A stretch of 64,000 nucleotides of DNA from Paenibacillus sp. J31TS4 (lineage in GTDB: Bacteria > Bacillota > Bacilli > Paenibacillales > NBRC-103111). The notes below the pieces were generated by a model. The model made no database searches, was not told where the DNA came from, and saw nothing but the letters and a program-made list of their open reading frames with translations. The DNA is taken from assembly GCF_018403265.1 (NCBI RefSeq), contig NZ_BOSI01000001.1, positions 1,736,001-1,800,000 of the forward strand. The letters are read 5' to 3'. Positions 16,828 through 24,862 of this stretch are shown piece by piece. A program made the translations under genes and the position numbers. Position 1 is the first letter of the stretch; each line of letters opens with the position of its first letter.

Positions 16828-19014
16828 CTACAGCTCGTGCTTCGCCAGCACCGCCTTGATGGCGAAATAATCCACCTCCGGCGGCAGCGCGTCCTTGAGG
16901 GGCCTCAGCTTGGCTGTCCCCAGCTCCTGGGCCGCCTCCAGAATGAGCGGCTCCTGGCCGTCCGGAATGAGCCGGCCCCAGTCGAGCTCGCGTCCTTCGG
17001 TGGCGCAGCGGAGTATATGATCCTGGATCGTCACCAGGCTCATGCCCCGCTCCTTGGCGATCTCGCCGGCCTCCATGCCGCCCTCCCACAAGGCGAAGCT
17101 CACCTCGTGGCTCGCGCGTCCGTCGGCATCGGTCCGGGAGGAAGCGCGCCCGGCCGCCGCCCGTGACCCGCCGCCAGCCTCTCCTGCCGAACGCATGCGG
17201 GCCGTGCCGCCGTCTCCCTCCTCGGCCGGATTCTCCTCGAGGAACGTCCGGACCGCCGAGACGAACGCGTCGCCGTATTTTTCCGCTTTCGCCTGCCCGA
17301 CGCCCTTGACTACAAGCAGCGCGTCCATCGTCTGCGGCTGCAGCTCCGCAATCTCGCGCAGCGTTGCGTCGTGGAAGATCGTGAACGGAGGCACCTTCTG
17401 GCGCTCCGCCCATTCCTTGCGCAGTCCCCGCAGCCGCTCGAACAGCGCCTCCGTCCGGGAGTCGATCACCCGGGTGAGCGAGCCGGCAGCCGCGGGCAGC
17501 CGCTGCATCACCTTTTCGGTCCCCTGCAGCACCTCCTTGGCCTTGGCCGTTAGAGACACGACCGGATACTGGCTGTCCGAGAGGCTCAGATAGCCGTCGG
17601 CGACCATGATGTTGATCATGTTGACGATGTCCTTCTCCTTGTAGTTGTTCAGCGCGCCGTAGGTGGGCAATGCGTCGAAGCCGAACTGCCGGACGCGCGC
17701 GTCGCTCGCTCCCCTCAGCACCTTGGCCGTAAGCGTCACGCCGAACCGCTGCTTCATGCGGACGATGCAGCTGAAGACCTTTTGGGCCTCGACCGTCAGA
17801 TCGACCGCCTCCCGCTCGTCCGTACAGTTGCTGCAGCGCCCGCACGGCTCGCTGTCCGGATCGCCGAAGTACCGGACGATGAACCGCTGCAGACACTCCG
17901 TCGTGTGGGCGTATTCGATCATGCCGTTCAGGTTGCCGTAGTCGATCCGCCGGCGCTCCTCGTCCTGGTCTCCCTGCTCAATGAGGAATTTCTGGGTGAC
18001 GATGTCCTGCGGGGAGAACAGCAGGATGCATTCGCCAGGCTCGCCGTCGCGGCCCGCGCGGCCCGCCTCCTGGTAGTAGGACTCGAGGTTCTTCGGGAGG
18101 TTGTTGTGGATGACGTACCTCACGTTGGACTTGTCGATGCCCATGCCAAAGGCGTTCGTCGCAACCATAACGTCGAGCTCGTCGAACAGGAATAGGTCCT
18201 GCATCCGCATCCGCTCGTCATCGCTCATGCCCGCGTGGTACTTGCCCGCGCGGAGGCCGAGCCCGGCGAGGAACCGTTGGCAGTCCTCGACCTCCTTGCG
18301 GGTCGAGGCGTAGACGATACCGGCATGCTCGCGGTTTTTGCGGATGTAATCGGCGAGGAAGTCCCGCTTGGTGGCTCCCTTGACGACAGAGAACGCTAGA
18401 TTGTCCCGGGCATAACCGGTCGTCACCCGGTACGGGTCGTCCAGGTCAAGCTGGGTGATGATGTCCTGCTTGACCTTGTCCGTCGCCGTAGCAGTGAAGG
18501 CCGCCATCACCGGCCGCGGGTGAATGTGGTCGCGCAGCCGCCGGATGAGCCGGTAGCTCGGCCGGAAGTCATGGCCCCACTGCGAGACGCAGTGCGCCTC
18601 GTCCACGGCGACGAACGGAACCTGGATCTCCTCCAGGAGCCGGAGGAACCGGTCGGACTCGAGCCGCTCTGGCGCGACGTACACCATCTTGTAGCGGCCC
18701 TCCAGAATGTCCCGGTGCCGCTCGCCCGCCTCCTGCGCCGACAGCGTGCTGTTCAGGAAGGTCGCCGGGATTCCCGCCTGGTTAAGCGCGTCCACCTGGT
18801 CCTTCATGAGCGAGATCAGCGGGGAGACGACTAGCGTCACGCCCGGCAGAACCGCCGCCGGCAGCTGGTAGCAGACCGACTTGCCCGCTCCGGTCGGCAT
18901 GACGCCCAGGGCGTCCCTGCCCGACAGGATGGCGCCGATCAGCTCCTCCTGCCCTTTCTTGAACGAATCGTATCCGAATGCCTGCTTGAGCACTTGCTTC
19001 GCTTGTTCTATCAA
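16828..19014 (-). CDS. recQ: ATP-dependent DNA helicase RecQ
   Basis: The protein of about 728 residues has all RecQ parts in order: Walker A MPTGAGKSVCYQLP, DEAH in AVDEAHCVSQWGHDFRPSY, the aromatic-rich loop, motif VI AGRAGRDG, a zinc site (CGRCSNCTDERE), a winged-helix RQC region, an HRDC domain (about 510-590) and a C-terminal helix-turn-helix extension. RecQ unwinds 3'-5' during recombination and fork repair. I chose TTG at 19014 because AGGTGA lies seven bases upstream; an open frame continues to 19095 without a good ribosome binding site. Its 3' end is 155 bp from the kinase gene, a gap with no recognised feature. Confidence 0.93.
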   Translation of the reverse strand: MIEQAKQVLKQAFGYDSFKKGQEELIGAILSGRDALGVMPTGAGKSVCYQLPAAVLPGVTLVVSPLISLMKDQVDALNQAGIPATFLNSTLSAQEAGERHRDILEGRYKMVYVAPERLESDRFLRLLEEIQVPFVAVDEAHCVSQWGHDFRPSYRLIRRLRDHIHPRPVMAAFTATATDKVKQDIITQLDLDDPYRVTTGYARDNLAFSVVKGATKRDFLADYIRKNREHAGIVYASTRKEVEDCQRFLAGLGLRAGKYHAGMSDDERMRMQDLFLFDELDVMVATNAFGMGIDKSNVRYVIHNNLPKNLESYYQEAGRAGRDGEPGECILLFSPQDIVTQKFLIEQGDQDEERRRIDYGNLNGMIEYAHTTECLQRFIVRYFGDPDSEPCGRCSNCTDEREAVDLTVEAQKVFSCIVRMKQRFGVTLTAKVLRGASDARVRQFGFDALPTYGALNNYKEKDIVNMINIMVADGYLSLSDSQYPVVSLTAKAKEVLQGTEKVMQRLPAAAGSLTRVIDSRTEALFERLRGLRKEWAERQKVPPFTIFHDATLREIAELQPQTMDALLVVKGVGQAKAEKYGDAFVSAVRTFLEENPAEEGDGGTARMRSAGEAGGGSRAAAGRASSRTDADGRASHEVSFALWEGGMEAGEIAKERGMSLVTIQDHILRCATEGRELDWGRLIPDGQEPLILEAAQELGTAKLRPLKDALPPEVDYFAIKAVLAKHEL

Positions 19015-19045
19015 ATCGGAATCACCTGATATTCTTATAAAATCA

Positions 19046-19061
19046 AGCGGCTTAAGCCGCT
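19046..19061. repeat. 16-bp perfect palindrome upstream of recQ
   Basis: AGCGGCTTAAGCCGCT is a perfect dyad 32 bases upstream of the preferred recQ start. It could be an operator or a small leader hairpin. The function is not known. Confidence 0.6.
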
Positions 19062-19195
19062 CTTCTACCCTATCAAAACAGGGGCCGGTTGACAATGCGC
19101 GAGAACATTGGCGCTCGGGCGGCAGCCACCCCGGCTTGGCCGCCGGTCAGGCTCTTTCCCGCGCACAAGCCGGTCAGGGTTCCCCAACAAAAGAG

Positions 19196-19232
19196 AAAGG
19201 CCGTCCGAGCAGAATCTGCGCGGACGGCCTTA
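19196..19232 (-). terminator. Terminator after the paired SMR exporter genes
   Basis: The stem AAGGCCGTCCG/CGGACGGCCTT is perfect, with an inner GCAGA/TCTGC pairing, and a T-rich stretch (TTTCTCTTTTG) follows on the minus strand. It ends the guanidine-riboswitch operon, about 60 bases after its last stop codon. Confidence 0.85.
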
Positions 19233-19290
19233 TCATCGGCGTGCCCAACTTGCAGGCGGATCGCCGGCTCTCGAAGGGCACGATTGGTGG

Positions 19291-19605
19291 TCAGGAAATC
19301 AGCTTGAGGCCGACCGCCGCCGCCAGCACCATGCCGATGAACAGCAGCCGCCGGACGTCCCGGGATTCGCCGAAGGCCAGCATCCCGAGCACGGCGCTGC
19401 CGACCGTGCCGATCCCGGTCCAGATCGCGTAGGCGGTCCCCATCGAGATACTGCGCATCGCGACCGACAGGAGACCCAGGCTGAGTACGAACCCGGCCGC
19501 CAGAATCAAATAGCCCTGTATGCCTTTTTTCTCGTTCACGCGATTGATGCCGTAGACGCCAATCACCTCGGACAGGCCGGAAAGCACTAGACAGAACCAT
19601 GCCAT
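19291..19605 (-). CDS. SMR family transporter subunit, second of a guanidine-regulated pair (YkkD-like)
   Basis: This 104-residue protein has four membrane segments and the essential Glu13 of the small multidrug resistance family (GLSEVIGVYGIN), followed by AYAIWTGIGTVGSAVLGML. It overlaps the partner gene by one base (TGATG). Paired SMR subunits form antiparallel heterodimers that exchange a cation for protons. The upstream guanidine-I riboswitch makes guanidinium or a guanidinylated compound the likely substrate, in line with YkkC/YkkD. The ATG at 19605 is the only start that fits the SMR length. Confidence 0.9.
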   Translation of the reverse strand: MAWFCLVLSGLSEVIGVYGINRVNEKKGIQGYLILAAGFVLSLGLLSVAMRSISMGTAYAIWTGIGTVGSAVLGMLAFGESRDVRRLLFIGMVLAAAVGLKLIS

Positions 19606-19952
19606 CAGGACCGCCCTCCTTTCGGCTCGGCTTCCTTCTCCTGCGTAATCGTCTTGAGCCCGATCACTCCACCGAGCAAGAGCGCGATGAGCAGGAGCTT
19701 GGCCGCCGAGACGGGCTCGTCGAACAGCGCCATCTCCAGCACGACCGTACCCGCCGTACCGATGCCGGTGAAGACGGCGTAGGTGGTGCCGACCGGCAGC
19801 CGTTTCGACGCACGGATCAGCAAATCCATGCTGGCCCCGATTGCGATCGCCGTCAGCGTCCACGTCCACCAATTGTAGGCGTGCTTCAGACCAATCACCC
19901 AGCTGATCTCGAAGAGCCCCGCGACGAAGACCATCGTCCAATTTCTGTTCAT
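19605..19952 (-). CDS. SMR family transporter subunit, first of a guanidine-regulated pair (YkkC-like)
   Basis: This 115-residue four-helix membrane protein has the SMR glutamate at residue 15 ([16 protein letters not shown]) and the motif [18 protein letters not shown]. The hydrophilic tail EKEAEPKGG is longer than in its partner. The ATG at 19952 follows AAGGGGGA. It is the first gene after the riboswitch/terminator unit at 20031-20163 and is translated next to the second subunit. The probable role is proton-coupled export of guanidinium-type cations. Confidence 0.9.
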   Translation of the reverse strand: MNRNWTMVFVAGLFEISWVIGLKHAYNWWTWTLTAIAIGASMDLLIRASKRLPVGTTYAVFTGIGTAGTVVLEMALFDEPVSAAKLLLIALLLGGVIGLKTITQEKEAEPKGGRS

Positions 19953-20030
19953 GCTGTGTCCCCCTTGTTCCTGCGCCGGGCTTGTCTGCGCGGAGGACGA
20001 TAGAGCTTTAGTGTGCCCCTCGTCTGCTCC

Positions 20031-20077
20031 GGCAAACAAAGAAACCCGGGCAGATATCGTTAGATATCCTCCCGGGC
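20031..20077 (-). terminator. Riboswitch-controlled intrinsic terminator
   Basis: On the minus strand CCCGGG pairs with CCCGGG around an inner GATATC/GATATC stem, followed by TTTCTTTGTTTG. The upper arm overlaps the conserved 3' end of the guanidine-I aptamer (AAAGCCCGGGAGG). Ligand binding should therefore sequester this arm and prevent termination. The terminator sits between the aptamer and the YkkC-like ATG. Confidence 0.9.
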
Positions 20078-20163
20078 TTTTTCCCCTCCGTGTACGCGGC
20101 TGTCGCCGCGCGTTTCCTCTCGGACCAGACCGGCACTGCCGCGGAACCCTAGGAAACCTATCC
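20067..20163 (-). promoter_or_regulatory. Guanidine-I (ykkC) riboswitch aptamer
   Basis: The minus strand carries the three signature blocks of the ykkC class I aptamer in order and spacing: CTAGGGTTCCG (20152-20142), CTGGTCCGAGAG (near 20117-20128) and ACACGG...AAAGCCCGGGAGGA (20093-20067). The middle shows the variable hairpin GCCGCG/CGCGGC-like pairing. The class is known to bind free guanidinium and switch on exporters or carboxylases. Here it precedes paired SMR genes and overlaps a terminator, so it is an ON switch. Confidence 0.96.
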
Positions 20164-20167
20164 TTCC

Positions 20168-20195
20168 ATTATGCCTATCTCCGGCGATTTGTCAA
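20168..20195 (-). promoter_or_regulatory. Sigma-A promoter of the guanidine riboswitch operon
   Basis: TTGACA is followed after 16 bases by CATAAT on the minus strand. Transcription would start near 20161, immediately before the aptamer. Confidence 0.75.
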
Positions 20196-20243
20196 TGGTA
20201 GGGACGAGCACTGGCAGCATAGGGCTAAGCGCGCGTCCTGCCG

Positions 20244-21170
20244 TCAAGGCTGACTGACGGGAGCAGGGTTCCTGTCCTCCCGCCGGCTTCGGGCCGGGCT
20301 GTTCGCCATGAAGAGGGCGATGCCGGCCAGCATGATCATGCCGCCGGTCACCTGCTGGACCGTGATGGCCTCCTGCAGCAGCCAGTAGGCCAGGATGGCG
20401 GTGCCGACCGGCTCCCCGATAATCGCCATCGAGACGGTCGACGCGCCGATGCGGCGGACGAGCCCGCTCAGGATCGACTGGCCGATCAGCGTCGGCACGA
20501 TCGCAAGCCCCAGGAACATGCTCCAGTCCCATGCCCCGTAGCCGGTGAGCGGAACGCCCAGCACGAGCGAATAGCCGGCGAGCAGCAGGCCGCTCAGGCC
20601 ATAGGCGGTAAACGAAAACGCCGAAAGAGGCAGGGCGCTCTGTATCGACTGCCCGACGAGAAAATAGCCGGCCATCGCCGCAGCGGCGAGCAGCGCCAGC
20701 GCGTCGCCGAGCAGGGCGGTCCCGCCGAAGCCGAGGTCGCTCCCGCCGATGACGAAGCTTCCCGCTATCGCAAGAAGCCCTCCGGCGAGAGCGAACCGCT
20801 TTTGCTTCTCCCCGAACCAGAGATAGGCGCCGAGGAACGAGAATAACGGCTGCAGCGACACGAGCACCGTCGAGCTGACGACAGAGGTGAAGCGCAGCGA
20901 GGCGAACCAGAGCAAATAGTGAAGCGCCAGGAAGCATCCGGCGAGCAGCACGAGGCCGAGCTGTCTGCCCCGGAGCTTCAAGAGCGAGCTTAGACTGCCC
21001 CGGGCGCTCAGAACGACAGGCAGCAAAAAAAGCGCCGACAGCAAAAGCCGGTAGGCGGCAAGCGCGGAAGCCGGCGCATCGGTCAGCTTGACGAAGATGG
21101 CCGAGGTGGACAATGCCGCCACTCCGGCGAGCAGGCCTACCGCGGTGAGTAGAGACGGTTTGGCGGGCAA
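20244..21170 (-). CDS. EamA/DMT family transporter
   Basis: This 308-residue protein has about ten membrane segments in two EamA repeats (residues 8-140 and 155-290), including the repeat ends SSTVLVSLQPLFSFLGAYLWFGE and GASTVSMAIIGEPVGTAILAYWLLQE (each at the usual last-helix position). Such proteins export metabolites or amino acids. The start is TTG, seven bases after AAAGGAGT. It has a separate transcription unit just upstream of the guanidine riboswitch; a functional link is possible but not shown. Confidence 0.88.
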   Translation of the reverse strand: MPAKPSLLTAVGLLAGVAALSTSAIFVKLTDAPASALAAYRLLLSALFLLPVVLSARGSLSSLLKLRGRQLGLVLLAGCFLALHYLLWFASLRFTSVVSSTVLVSLQPLFSFLGAYLWFGEKQKRFALAGGLLAIAGSFVIGGSDLGFGGTALLGDALALLAAAAMAGYFLVGQSIQSALPLSAFSFTAYGLSGLLLAGYSLVLGVPLTGYGAWDWSMFLGLAIVPTLIGQSILSGLVRRIGASTVSMAIIGEPVGTAILAYWLLQEAITVQQVTGGMIMLAGIALFMANSPARSRREDRNPAPVSQP

Positions 21171-21320
21171 CGGTAAGACTCCTTTTCTGTTTGAAACTTA
21201 TTGTGCGGAACGCCGGGTTTCCCCTCCCGGACGTGCGTTCTCTCTCATTGTACGCCACCTTCGTCCGTTTGCAAGAGTCCCTGCCCACCTTAGTCCAGCT
21301 TGCCTGCCCTGCAGCAAAAC

Positions 21321-21355
21321 GACAAAATGCCCGTACGGCATTGCTCCGTACGGGC
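21321..21355 (-). terminator. Terminator after the NlpC/P60 gene
   Basis: The perfect ten-base stem GCCCGTACGG/CCGTACGGGC is followed on the minus strand by ATTTTGTCGTTTT. A second GC-rich hairpin (GGACGCGCC/GGCGCGTCC) lies between it and the stop codon, at about 21358-21380. Confidence 0.85.
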
Positions 21356-21393
21356 TGGGACGCGCCCTCCGGCGCGTCCGGTGCATCCGGCGG

Positions 21394-22161
21394 CTACAGA
21401 ATCCGCTTGGCCGCGACGAAGTGGGTATCCCACCAGCCGCTTGCCATGCTCGAAACCGTGACGCCGATGCCTACTTTATATGTATGAAGAACCTTGTTGT
21501 CCCCCATATAGATGCCGACATGGCCGATCTTCTTGACGCCGGTCTTGTTCACGGTGCCCGGAGTGCTGAAGAAGACGAGATCTCCTTTTTTCAGCTGGGA
21601 ACGCGGAATGACCTTGCCGAGATCTTGATTGTACTGGGATTGCGCGCCGCCCTTGGTCAAGGCTATGCCATGATGACGGAACACCCAGGAGGTGAAGCCG
21701 CTGCAATCGAACGTTTTGTCGTTTTTCCGACCCCCGCCGAATACGTAAGGCGTGCCCATATATTTTTTTCCATAAGCGATGATGGAATCTGCGGTCGGAT
21801 TCGCGGTCGCCGGCTTGCTGTTGTTTCCGGACGGCGCCGTGCTTTGTCCCGACACCGAGACATATTTCGCCAGCGAGGAAACATAACCGAGGACGCCGTT
21901 TTTGTCTCGAATTTTGTACCAGTACCCGCCGTTTACTTTATCGAGGATAGTGAAGGTCTCTCCCTTTTGCAGGTAGCGGATACGGGATCCGGTCGATAGA
22001 GACGAAGTAGTGCGGAACGCAACGGACGAGACAACCGTCCCCTTCTGGGCGGTTTGGCTAACGGCGGCTTCAGCGGCGAACGCGGTCGGCATAGCGGCTC
22101 CGCTTCCCGCAAGAATGGACAGTGCAACAACGGAAGCGGCGAGAATCTTGGTGGATTTCAC
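21394..22161 (-). CDS. Secreted SH3-domain NlpC/P60 cell-wall endopeptidase
   Basis: This 255-residue protein has a signal peptide (residues 1-30, AFAAEA before mature VSQ), a bacterial SH3 domain (about 45-95, RTTSSLSTGSRIRYLQKG) and a C-terminal NlpC/P60 papain-like domain. The catalytic residues are visible: Cys in TFDCSGF, His in IGHVGIYMG, and a third polar His in VLHTYKVG. It cleaves peptidoglycan stem peptides outside the cell. The start is GTG. The leader contains an attenuator-like hairpin at 22191-22240, so expression may be controlled after initiation. Confidence 0.92.
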   Translation of the reverse strand: MKSTKILAASVVALSILAGSGAAMPTAFAAEAAVSQTAQKGTVVSSVAFRTTSSLSTGSRIRYLQKGETFTILDKVNGGYWYKIRDKNGVLGYVSSLAKYVSVSGQSTAPSGNNSKPATANPTADSIIAYGKKYMGTPYVFGGGRKNDKTFDCSGFTSWVFRHHGIALTKGGAQSQYNQDLGKVIPRSQLKKGDLVFFSTPGTVNKTGVKKIGHVGIYMGDNKVLHTYKVGIGVTVSSMASGWWDTHFVAAKRIL

Positions 22162-22190
22162 TTACAGTTGGAGCCCCTTTCGTTTGAATA

Positions 22191-22240
22191 GTCAGACAAA
22201 AGAAAAAAGGGTAGGCTAACAACCCTATCCTTTGTCTGAC
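22191..22240 (-). terminator. Attenuator-like hairpin in the leader of the NlpC/P60 gene
   Basis: On the minus strand AGGGT and ACCCT form a stem followed by TTTTTTC, all enclosed by the inverted repeat GTCAGACAAA/TTTGTCTGAC. It lies 30-80 bases before the GTG start and in the gene's own direction, so it could terminate transcription early. I looked for the c-di-AMP riboswitch that controls some cell-wall hydrolases and did not find its conserved blocks. Confidence 0.55.
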
Positions 22241-22241
22241 T

Positions 22242-22575
22242 CTAGTAAACCATTTTTCCTAGTCTTCGGAACAGCGCCAGGGGACTCATTGCGTCATAAG
22301 GCCTATGGTCTTACGTTTTCAAGAGCCGTTCAGGACGATTCCGACGATCTTTCCATAGTCTTACAAGCCATGGGTCATTGGTAGCGTTTTTAAGGAAAGT
22401 TCAGGAAGTTCTTCTTTGAAACTTGTAAATGTTTCCATCAGGGGAAACTCGTCCTTTGGATCCTTTCGGAAAGGAGAGACGGATGGAGAATCTCCTTTGT
22501 GTTCCCCGGCGTTCCGAAGTAAACTGAAAGAAGTGTCCGAAGTCGATTCCGGAGGTTCGAAAGGAGCGGATCGCA
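22242..22575. other. Divergent intergenic region
   Basis: No gene is supported in this stretch between the NlpC/P60 leader and the MFS start. On the minus strand GTAAGACTATGG and GTAAGACCATAGG form a near-identical repeat about 45 bases apart (plus-strand positions near 22352-22363 and 22301-22313). TTGAAA and TTATGA, spaced by 17 bases and overlapping the second copy, are a weak promoter candidate for the hydrolase. Confidence 0.4.
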
Positions 22576-23754
22576 TTGAAATCTTCCGCCATGCTGTCCT
22601 ACTTCCTGTGCGGTCTCGTCATCACGACGATCGGGGCTGTGCTTCCCAGCATCCAGGCCCATTATTCGCTTACGTATACGAACGGCGGCCAGCTCGTGTT
22701 CGCCGGCTCGGCCGGCTTCCTGCTCGGCGTCCCGCTGTCCGCCCTGCTGCTGAGACGGCTTCACGAGAAGCGGGTGCTTACGGCGGCGGCGCTGCTCATC
22801 GGCCTGTCCCAGCTGGGCATGCTCACCCTGCCCCCGTTTGGCTGGCTGATCGCGCTGAACTTCGTGAACAGCATCGGGGCGGCCGCCATCGAGACGGTTG
22901 TCGCCACGCTTATGATGGAGGTCTTCGTCCGGCGCCGCGCAGTCGTCATGAGCCATCTGGAGGTGGCGTTCGGCCTCGGCGGACTCGCGATGCCGCTGTT
23001 CGCCAGCCTGCTTATTGCCAACGGTGTCTGGCGCTACTCGTTCCTCTTAACCGGCATATTGGCGCTGCTCCTGGCTCTGCTCTGGCACCGGATCGCGTAC
23101 AGCCGGGAGGGCGCCGACCATACCGGTGCGGGAGACGCCGCTTCGCCCCCTCCCGCCGGGCTGACGAGACGGACGAAGACGGTCTTCGTCCTGCTGTTCT
23201 CTCTCCTCATCTTCGTCTATGCGGGTATGGAAGGGAGTCTGAACAACTTCCTCCCCTCTCTCTTCCTGGAGCTGATGCCCCTCTCGCCGGCCTCGGCCTC
23301 GCTCAGCGTCGGGGTATTCTGGTCGGCGATGGTGCTGGGACGGCTCGTCACCGGCTGGATCATCCGCAAGGTTCCGTATGGGGCCTTTCTGATGGGGAGC
23401 ATGGCGGGCGCGCTGGCCGGCCTCGCGCTGCTGACGCTGGCCGGCCGCCCCGCTGTGGGCTACTTGCTCGTCGTGCTGCTCGGGCTGATGATGTCGGGCG
23501 TCTATTCCATTACGATGGTGTATGCGAACCACACGTTCCCCGGGCTCGCCCGCTTCATCACCAGCCTCATCACGGCGGTCGCCGGCATTGGAGGAGCCGT
23601 CAGCCCGGCTCTCGTCGGCTATCTGATGGACCAGACCGGCCCGCAATCCGCGATCTGGCTGCTGGTGGGCTTCGCCGCCGTCTTCCTGGCGGTGCTGCTG
23701 CTCGTCTTCCGGCTGTACCGGGCGACGACCGCGCGCCAGACGGCGAACGGTTAG
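22576..23754 (+). CDS. Major facilitator superfamily transporter
   Basis: This 392-residue protein has about twelve membrane segments in two halves separated by a charged loop near residues 175-200 (YSREGADHTGAGDAASPPP). The first half carries LLRRLHEKRV, the MFS motif A region between helices 2 and 3. The second half carries GRLVTGWIIRKVP at the equivalent position. The start is TTG, nine bases after AAGGAGC. The layout is close to FucP/YfkF-like sugar or drug transporters, but the substrate cannot be read. It converges with the oxidoreductase gene 13 bp downstream. Confidence 0.88.
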   Translation: MKSSAMLSYFLCGLVITTIGAVLPSIQAHYSLTYTNGGQLVFAGSAGFLLGVPLSALLLRRLHEKRVLTAAALLIGLSQLGMLTLPPFGWLIALNFVNSIGAAAIETVVATLMMEVFVRRRAVVMSHLEVAFGLGGLAMPLFASLLIANGVWRYSFLLTGILALLLALLWHRIAYSREGADHTGAGDAASPPPAGLTRRTKTVFVLLFSLLIFVYAGMEGSLNNFLPSLFLELMPLSPASASLSVGVFWSAMVLGRLVTGWIIRKVPYGAFLMGSMAGALAGLALLTLAGRPAVGYLLVVLLGLMMSGVYSITMVYANHTFPGLARFITSLITAVAGIGGAVSPALVGYLMDQTGPQSAIWLLVGFAAVFLAVLLLVFRLYRATTARQTANG

Positions 23755-23767
23755 CCCCCGCTTCCGC

Positions 23768-24775
23768 TCAGCGGGTGAGCAGGACCTTGCCGTCCCGCCC
23801 GGCGCGCGCCTGTTCGGCCCGGAGCGCCTCCCGGAACTCGCGGAGCGGATAGCGCCAGCCAACAGGCGGCAGCGCCAGCCGGCCGCTCTCGAGTAGAAGG
23901 GCCAGCTGCTCGAAGGCGCCGTGCCAGGCGGCCGGCGTCACACGTGCGTTCCAGTGCCGCAGGTGGAACAGCGCCGGCCGCACGCCGGTGCTCTGCGCAA
24001 CGGAGGCCCAGTCTACCGGCTGCCCGGACAGAAGGCCGAGCGCGAGCACCGTCCCGCCGGGGCGGACGCAGGCGGCGAGCTCCGCACCAGAGTCTCCTCC
24101 GACCGAGTCGATTGCCGCCGCGGCTCCCTCGCCTTCGGTCCACTCGCGGACCTCGGCCAGCAGCTCCGCTCCCTTGGCGCTGCTGGCCCGCGACGCACCG
24201 AGCGCCAGCAGCGTCACCTCGTCCCGGCTGCTGCGGACCGCGGCGAACAGCCTATAGCCGAGCACGGGTGCGAGCTGCGCCAGCAGCCGGCCGAGCGCGG
24301 AGCCGCCGGCATTGACGACGAGCGGATCGCCCGGCCGGAGCGCGAGCACTTCCGTACAGACCAGCCAAGCGGTCAACGGGTTGATGTACAGCTGGGCGGC
24401 CGTCTCGTCCTCCATCCAGTCCGGCACGGGCACGGCCCACCTGGCCTCCGAGCGGACCAGCTCCTGCCAGGTTCCCTCCCCCCGGAGCGGAAGCACGCGC
24501 CGTCCGAGGAGCGAGCGAGGGACGCCCGGGCCGGTCTCCTCCACAATGCCTACCCCCTCGTAGCCGGGAATACCGGGCAGCCTCGTTCTGTGGGCATACA
24601 CGCCCCGCACCGGAAGCAGGTCCGACGGGTTGACCGGGCGGGCCAGCATGCGGACGAGCACCTCCCCCTGGCCGGGCGGCTCTACCGGCATCCGTTCGCC
24701 GCGCAGCACCTCCTCCGGCGGCCCGAACGCCTCGTACCGGATCCGGTAGGCTTCCTTTTCCGATTGTTCTCCCAT
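23768..24775 (-). CDS. Zinc-independent MDR-type NADPH:quinone oxidoreductase
   Basis: This 335-residue medium-chain dehydrogenase resembles quinone oxidoreductases and trans-enoyl reductases: RMLARPVNPSDLLPVRGVY in the catalytic domain, IPGYEGVGIVEETG, and a Rossmann domain with VVNAGGSALGRLLAQLA. The ligands of the catalytic zinc site are absent, as expected for this branch. Relatives reduce quinones or enoyl thioesters with NADPH. The ATG follows AAAGGAG. It is transcribed away from the ABC transporter at 24863. Confidence 0.87.
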   Translation of the reverse strand: MGEQSEKEAYRIRYEAFGPPEEVLRGERMPVEPPGQGEVLVRMLARPVNPSDLLPVRGVYAHRTRLPGIPGYEGVGIVEETGPGVPRSLLGRRVLPLRGEGTWQELVRSEARWAVPVPDWMEDETAAQLYINPLTAWLVCTEVLALRPGDPLVVNAGGSALGRLLAQLAPVLGYRLFAAVRSSRDEVTLLALGASRASSAKGAELLAEVREWTEGEGAAAAIDSVGGDSGAELAACVRPGGTVLALGLLSGQPVDWASVAQSTGVRPALFHLRHWNARVTPAAWHGAFEQLALLLESGRLALPPVGWRYPLREFREALRAEQARAGRDGKVLLTR

Positions 24776-24862
24776 CTCGCCACTCCTTTAACCGAAATTT
24801 AACCTTCCCTGTCCTTTGGCTTTAACCTTGACCCAGTATAGTGGGGTTCGAGGTGATTTTCC

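Noticed and set aside
22190-22500. c-di-AMP (ydaO) riboswitch upstream of the NlpC/P60 gene
   Set aside because: These genes are common targets of that riboswitch, but the conserved blocks such as GGGGAACC are absent. Only a hairpin with a T run is supported.
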